DNA of 64,000 nt. Origin: Nepenthes gracilis. Lineage: Eukaryota; Streptophyta; Magnoliopsida; Caryophyllales; Nepenthaceae. The stretch spans positions 930,001-994,000 of the forward strand of contig BSYO01000004.1 in NCBI GenBank assembly GCA_033239525.1, read 5' to 3'. The notes beneath the pieces are model-generated. The model had not been told where the DNA came from and ran no database searches. It saw only the letters and a program-made list of their open reading frames with translations. Positions 58,880 to 64,000 of the stretch are shown piece after piece. Positions within the stretch are counted from its first letter, which is position 1; each line of letters begins with the position of its first letter. The position numbers and the translations under genes are program-made.

Positions 58880-59640
58880 TAAAAGTGGACGATCTTTCAA
58901 GGGCCGTTCAGACCCTTTGTTTAAAGCTAGACGGGTAGTTAACGGGAGGGCCACCTAAAGCCTCCCAGATCACAACGTCTCGAAAAAAGGGAAAGGGAAA
59001 GAAGCATCCCAAGAGGCAAGCTAACCAACTCGAAGACCCAGGGACACGGGTTGCCTTGAGCAACGAAGTCTCATTGCTACTTGAAGGTCGCTTGGGTCCT
59101 CGGATCCAAGAAGGTGGCTCAGAAAGGCCAAATCTTCATCACTCTCATTGCAATTGGGAGGGCACCTTTCAAGAGGGATCCTCTTGTAGAGGGGTCCTTA
59201 CAAAAAATAGGAGCCGCGCAAAGTAAAAGACTACGCAAGTTTCTTGTGAGTTGAGGGATTATCTCAACGAAAAGAAATCTGCGGTTCAACCTGAAACGAA
59301 GAAGAAGTTTAAGAAGATCTGGAAACAGATCTTCGAAGAAGGGGCCAGCAAAGCAAAGAGGCCTAAAGGTGAAGATGATTTCCACCCGAGGACGGTGGAA
59401 GGGAAAAGAAAGAGTGGAGACCTCCAGGATTCTCGAGGATCATCAAAGCATCGCAAATCTGTGCATGTTGTTCAAGGGAAGTCCAAGCCTTCGAACCTGA
59501 CTCTCCTGAACGATTCGCTTACCAACATTCTGAGGCGAATCATTCAGGAGAGCTGCCAGATGCTGCAGGTGGAGATCAAAAGGCTAGTCAGTCAAGGCTA
59601 CCTTAGTCGTTTCCTGCAAAGACCTGAATAAGTTTTTGGA
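58880..59640 (+). pseudogene. Tat element 2 gag relic
   Basis: The region at about 58880-59110 (SRAVQTLCLKLDG, KKGKGKKHPKRQANQ, EGRLGPRIQEG) matches the gag start of element 1. The open stretch 59251-59631 is Lys-rich (KKKFKKIWKQIFEEG) and ends EIKRLVSQGYLSRFL, the segment that normally follows the zinc knuckle. The zinc knuckle and all downstream pol domains are lost. Confidence 0.75.
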
Positions 59641-59844
59641 ACAACGGGTGATGGTGAAGCAGACTAGCCAAGAGAGGGAATGTCATAAACGTGATATCCC
59701 CTGAACCAGCCCGGGCAACAGCACGCAAAGGCTTCAAGAAAGCCTGGACGTGCTTGAGGAAGCTTAAAGCATGGCAAGACAGCGGAGAGCTGCGTACTAG
59801 CGACGAGCAGTAAGATACACCTACAGTCAGGAAAGAGGATCGAG

Positions 59845-60080
59845 AATTTAAACCCACGAGGCCCACGAAGCTAATCTGACCCGAAGGACAAATTTGGCAC
59901 TAGAGGCCTGAGGATTTGGACCCAAGTCCCAAGAGGCTGATTTAGCCAAAAGCCTAAATCAACCTAGGAGGCTTGATGACTCAAGTTTACATTGTAAGAG
60001 GCTCAAGGAGCCAATTTGACCAAAGAGGTCAAATTGCCCCCGGAAGCCCGCGGACTTAGGCGCTCGTCCCAAAGAATGCC
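59845..60080 (+). repeat. Extra LTR fragment inside Tat element 2
   Basis: About 235 bp that align, in the same orientation, with the 5' end of this element's own LTR (57660-57910). Shared words include GACAAATTTGGCACTAGAGG / GACAAAATTGGCACTGGGGG and AAATCAACC(T/C)A(G/A)GAGGC. It lies where pol should begin. Confidence 0.75.
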
Positions 60081-60286
60081 AACAATAAGTGAATGTGTAA
60101 GTAGCCAAGTAAGGTGAAATGTATCATCCGATGAGCCGTAACACACTCTATTGATATAATTGAATTCCTTTTTACTTATTTACTGTCTTGCATTGCACTG
60201 AATATTTGCATGTTGTCTCATTAACTCACAAGATCTAGACTGCCCATAAGTCAAATGAATAGGATTCTTTTCACTTGCTATGAAAA

Positions 60287-60530
60287 CTTGACTGTATTTA
60301 AGCAGCGCAAGAGATCGCATATAAAACTCGATTGTATTTGAGCAGCCCAAGAGGTCGTATCTAAAACTCGGTCGTGTCTGAGTGGCCCAAAAGGTCGTAC
60401 TTAAAACTCGGTTGTGTCTGAGCAGCCCAAGAGATTGTATCTAAAACTCAGCCGTGTCCGAGTGGCCCAAGAGGTAGTGCTCAAAACTCAACTGTGTCCA
60501 AATGGCCCAAGAGATCGAACTTAAAACTTG
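60287..60530 (+). repeat. 40-bp tandem repeat next to the antisense ORF (element 2)
   Basis: Six units with exact 40-base spacing, for example starts at 60327, 60367, 60407 and 60447. The pattern is CTCGGTTGTGTCTGAGCAGC followed by CCAAGAGGTCGTATCTAAAA. It corresponds to the array at 25236-25440 in element 1. Confidence 0.9.
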
Positions 60531-60799
60531 GCACAATGCCAAGCAACTTTAGAGGTTGGACTAAAAACTTATAGGGGATTAAAATTGCAAGCATGCGACG
60601 ACCATAGAAGTGGCATCTTCAGCCTAAGATGATCAAAAGGTTTAGATATTAAGCTAGTATAAGACTAAGTTTCTTTAACAGCATATCATAAAGAAACCAA
60701 ACACTCGAACAGTCCGAGTAAAACAAACAAAGCGTTTGCACTCAAATAGTATGACCTTTATTCATACATGTGATATGTGTGCAATAGTATGCATATATG

Positions 60800-62890
60800 T
60801 AAAAAGAAAAAGAAAAAGAAAACTCCACAGTTAGCCCTTAGAAGGTCCTGGCTGAGAGGAAATCCTTTGCGGTTGCTCTCCCCGTGATCCAGAAGGCCCT
60901 GTTTAGCCTGACGATCTCGGCCGCCCAGAAGGTTAAGGTTCACTTGATGGTCCAGGCCGAGAAGGGCTGGGAAATGCCCTTCCCAAGAGGCCATACAAAT
61001 CCCCTAAACATGTGGCATTGGTATTCCGAGGATCGAACACGGCCATGAGAAACCGTGGATGTAGCAATCTCATCACTCGGCGGTACAGATTAATGCCGTC
61101 CCAGTACTTGCCCTCCAGTGTCGGCGCTATGTCTGCGGCCCTTACTAGAGTCCTCAACACTTCCTCCAGCTAGAGGTTCCTATCTCAGAGAAGCCCGTAC
61201 TGGATCTACTGAAACTTCAAAGTGTCCTTAAGGGATGCAATTTTTCCTTTAGCCTCAGCAAGCTCAGCTTCCAAGCGTTGGTTGGCCTCTCCAGTGGCCC
61301 TCAGGGACTCCAGCTCAAAACAAGTCTGGGCGACACCGCCAATGAGTCGACCAAGGTTCTGGGTTAGATCTTGAAACTGTAGAAAAAAGTAAAGTCGTTA
61401 AAGCATGAGTAGAAGGAAACAAGAAGCAAAAAGGCTAAGATAAAAAGATACCTGAGAAACGAGGGAGCCGCTGGCTGAACTCTCCTCTCTTAGGGTCTCG
61501 AACCCCAATGGCTCGGCAATAGGTGCCGCGAAAACCTCAACCCTGGTCTCGGATGCAGGGGCACCTTCATCAAGATCGAAGACTGGGGGCTCAGCAGCTC
61601 TAGAAGGCTCTGCAACCCCAATCCCAGCTTCATTAGCATTCGGAACCCCAGCAACGTACTCAGTCAGGGCCTCCTCTCGGACCTCAGGCAGAATCATCAT
61701 TGGGCTATAAATTTGGATTTCAAAGTATGGGGGCTCTACAGTCGCAACAGTCTCCTCAGCCTCAACAGTCTTAGAGTATGACATCGCAATCATCACCACC
61801 GGAGCCGCCTCAACCTCCCCCGCATCCTGCTCCTTAACGGTGTCCTTGGGCGGATTATCCATCCAGTCCGATATCTCACCAGTAAAAATAGAGGCGATAT
61901 CAGGCATGGGCTCGTAAAGAGGAGGAGCCACTGTCGACTCTATGTGCAAGACTACGGCCTCATGAGGCCGCTCGGTGGGCCTCGCAACCACTGACGGCCC
62001 AGTATCACCAGCTCCTCAGACCGGATCTTTCTTTCTGAACAGGCGCTTGATAACAGCCTGGTCATCACCGAACGAGGAACTCTCCATTGGAACAGTAGGA
62101 CGCTTGGACAAGGACTCGGTCCGCTGACTTTTTCTAGGACACCCAGACGGTGCCTTTATCCTGAAACTCTTTTACGCAATCTTTTTCTTTTTCTTCTTCT
62201 TGGATGAGTGGTCGGCATGGGCGCCAGAATCCCCAGACTGAGCCCCCACTTGGCCTTAGCCAAGTTCTCAGGCCACAACCACTTGTTCTTCTTGATCTCA
62301 TGGAAAAAGCCAAGGTTGCCCAACAACAAATCTGTGAACTCCTTCACAATTGCCCGCTCATTAGGTGTGCAAGCCTCACAACATTTAGACTCTACGTTTA
62401 CCCACTCATTGGAGATGGCTCGGTGCTCGTGAACTCCTAGAAAGAAGTATTTGTTCTTCCACCGTTTGGTGGAATCAAGATTCCCCCCATTGAGGGTAAG
62501 AAACTTGAGGCGAGGGGTGGCCACAATCTAATCCCGAGTATGGGAAAACCTCAGGATGGCCTTTAATGCCGTGACATCAAAGAGCTTTTTATGGTAGAGC
62601 GCAAAAATACAGAGTGAGATCAGATACTTGACGGTGTTCGGTTGAAGCCTGGCAACAGGGACTTTTAGGTCCCTCATCATCTCATGAAATTTCAGCGCCA
62701 TAGGATAACGAAGGCCACCTTTAAGGTGAATTTTGTAGACAGTGACGAAACCATCGGGATGTCTACAAGCCCTCTCGTGGGCCTCAACAACCAATATGCC
62801 CATCGAACTGAGAATTTTGTACTGCGCCCTGATGGTCTCGAGGTTAGCCAGAGTCAGTGCAAAGACAAAGTCCTTTACTCTTGACACCAT
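60800..62890 (-). pseudogene. Antisense ORF of Tat element 2 (Transposase_28-like)
   Basis: Open pieces on the strand opposite to gag are 62890-62528 (with an ATG start, MVSRVKDFVFALTLANLE), 62524-62156, 61991-61398 and 61160-60933. They are collinear with the antisense ORF of element 1. One TAG separates the first two pieces in the same region. A GT-AG intron-like stretch (61451-61377) joins a piece ending SGSLVSQ to FQDLTQNLGRLIGG, followed by a coiled-coil-like region (RLEAELAEAKGKIASL). The order is a globular N-terminal domain, a basic stretch (RRRKRKRLRKR), an acidic low-complexity region with PLYEPMPDI, a coiled coil, then DGINLYRRV. The function is unknown. Broken, but less so than the other copy. 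Confidence 0.78.
61377..61451 (-). other. Putative 75-nt spliceosomal intron in the antisense ORF
   Basis: On the minus strand, TCTCAG|GTATCTTTTT at the left and TTTTTTCTACAG|TTTCAAG at the right. The intron is T-rich with a TTTAAC branch-like word, is in phase 0, and the reading frame continues on both sides. The aligned stretch in element 1 (about 24652-24724) has a similar body and a TTTACAG acceptor. Confidence 0.6.
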
Positions 62891-63768
62891 CGGAGAATAA
62901 CTAGAAATGGCAACAAGAAAAACGAAGAGAAGAAAGAGGGAAATCGTTGAGAATGCAGAAAAGCTCTAAAGACTTAGGAGCTTTTAGTAAAAACGTAAAT
63001 GGACATTGTGGGGGAAGGAGGAATTTGAACGCCTGAAATTCAAAGTGTGCGCGTATTAATTGCCTTACCAAGCGCCAGCTTCCCATGCGATGCGGGCAAT
63101 GATGGTGTCCTCCTTCCCAAGGCAACAAAGTGACGCGCACTTAATGCGCAAGGTTAGTGCACTTTAAATGCACCAAGTGGCGGTGTGCACCAAGTTCTTG
63201 GACGTGCTCTCTTCGAAGCCTTTGGTCCCATAAAGCCCGAGGGCATTTTTTATCACAGATAGATACACGAAGATGTCTATCACTTCGAAATGCCAAGCAG
63301 TTCCTAAAATCCAAAAATTCATCAGACATTCTTTCCAAACCGTTGACCTCAAGATTCCTCGGACATTTTGCTCGGACTAAGAGCCTCAGAGTTCTCTCGG
63401 ACATTTCTGTCTTCACGTCCCAAACTCCTGTTTCCAGCCATGCCTGAGGACATCAATGGACTCAGATGCATGTGTCAACAGCGATCAGTTGGCGGAACGC
63501 GCCGGCATCTTAGACTCAAAGAAAATCCCTAGGCAATTGTATCAGGACAGTTATCTGAAGAAGTCCTCGAGCCACTTGATCAAATCACCGGTCTCCAAAA
63601 GCATCCTGGAGTCCTTACTCTCAAGTGATGTCCTCGGGTATTTACCAAAGAGAAGGTCGTGGACTTACATCTAGAGGAAGACGCGTTCGCGTAACACTCG
63701 AGACATTTCCACGGACATTGAACATACTAAAGGGCCAGGGTTCCCAAACCTTTTGGCATAGGGGCTAG

Positions 63769-64000
63769 TGATAAGTATTGATACCCAGGCTCAGAAGGCT
63801 CGAAAACTAAACCCATGACCTGAAGAGGCCCACAAGGCTAATTTAACCTAATGGACAAAATTAGCACGGGAGGCCCGTGGATTTCGACCCACATCCCGTG
63901 AGGCCCAAGAGGCTGATTTTAGCCAAGAGCCTAAATCAACCCAAGAGGCCCAAGGAATCGAGTCCACACTCTAAAAGGCCCAATGAGCCAATTCAGTCCG
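63769..64000 (+). repeat. 3' LTR of Tat element 2 (partial)
   Basis: Begins TGATAAGTATTGATACCC after a purine tract and aligns with 57611-57843. The window ends inside it. Confidence 0.85.

Larger units (their letters stand above)
57611..64000 (+). mobile_element. Pol-deleted Tat-type gypsy element (element 2), cut by the window end
   Basis: The 5' LTR is 57611-58687. It is followed by a PBS (TTGGCGCCATCTGTGGG), a broken gag, an extra LTR fragment (59845-60080), a 40-bp tandem array, an antisense ORF (62890-60800), a purine tract (GGCATAGGGGCTAG) and a 3' LTR from 63769 that runs past 64000. No protease, RT or integrase is present. The layout after gag matches that of the element at 21581-32153 but in the opposite orientation. 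The two elements are related families, not close copies. Confidence 0.88.

Overview
The window is nuclear DNA of a flowering plant, most likely a eudicot. The genes are split by GT-AG introns, the intergenic DNA is AT-rich, and plant-specific gene families (BURP, organ-specific P4-like, plant mTERF) sit among Ty1/copia and Ty3/gypsy LTR retrotransposons. The species cannot be named from the sequence alone. I see no rRNA, tRNA or CRISPR.

Five host genes can be read with intact exons. They are: a BURP-domain protein (minus, 3442-4363, 2 exons); an organ-specific P4/S2-like secreted repeat protein (plus, 8757-9912, 2 exons); a Rab7/RabG3 small GTPase (minus, 10984-20314, 7 exons, 206 aa); coatomer subunit gamma (plus, 34196-54005, 18 exons, 887 aa); and an mTERF-family organelle protein (plus, 54874-55707, single exon, 277 aa). 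Rab7 and gamma-COP form a divergent pair. Their shared upstream region is now 13.6 kb, but about 10.6 kb of it is one inserted gypsy element. Both genes act in membrane traffic (vacuolar/late endosomal and Golgi COPI), but nothing in the sequence shows co-regulation.

Most of the remaining sequence is retrotransposon. At 1-1900 there is a decayed copia relic. At 5358-7736 a 1.19-kb unit with an LTR-like 3' part is duplicated in tandem. Rab7 intron 1 holds a decayed copia element whose 3' LTR is split by a 1991-bp solo LTR with a perfect TCAAA target duplication. At 21581-32153 there is a full-length but broken Tat-type gypsy element on the minus strand. Gamma-COP intron 10 has grown to 12.5 kb through a copia element that was itself invaded twice: by a solo-LTR-like sequence and by a Sirevirus-like copia element that split the reverse transcriptase motif. 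At 57611-64000 there is a second, pol-deleted Tat-type element on the plus strand that runs off the window.

The most interesting signal is in the two Tat elements. Each carries, between pol (or its deletion) and the 3' LTR, a long ORF on the strand opposite to gag/pol. The two antisense ORFs are homologous along their length although the copies lie in opposite orientations 30 kb apart. Both seem to keep a short spliceosomal-type intron at the same place, which is possible only because the ORF is antisense to the genomic RNA.
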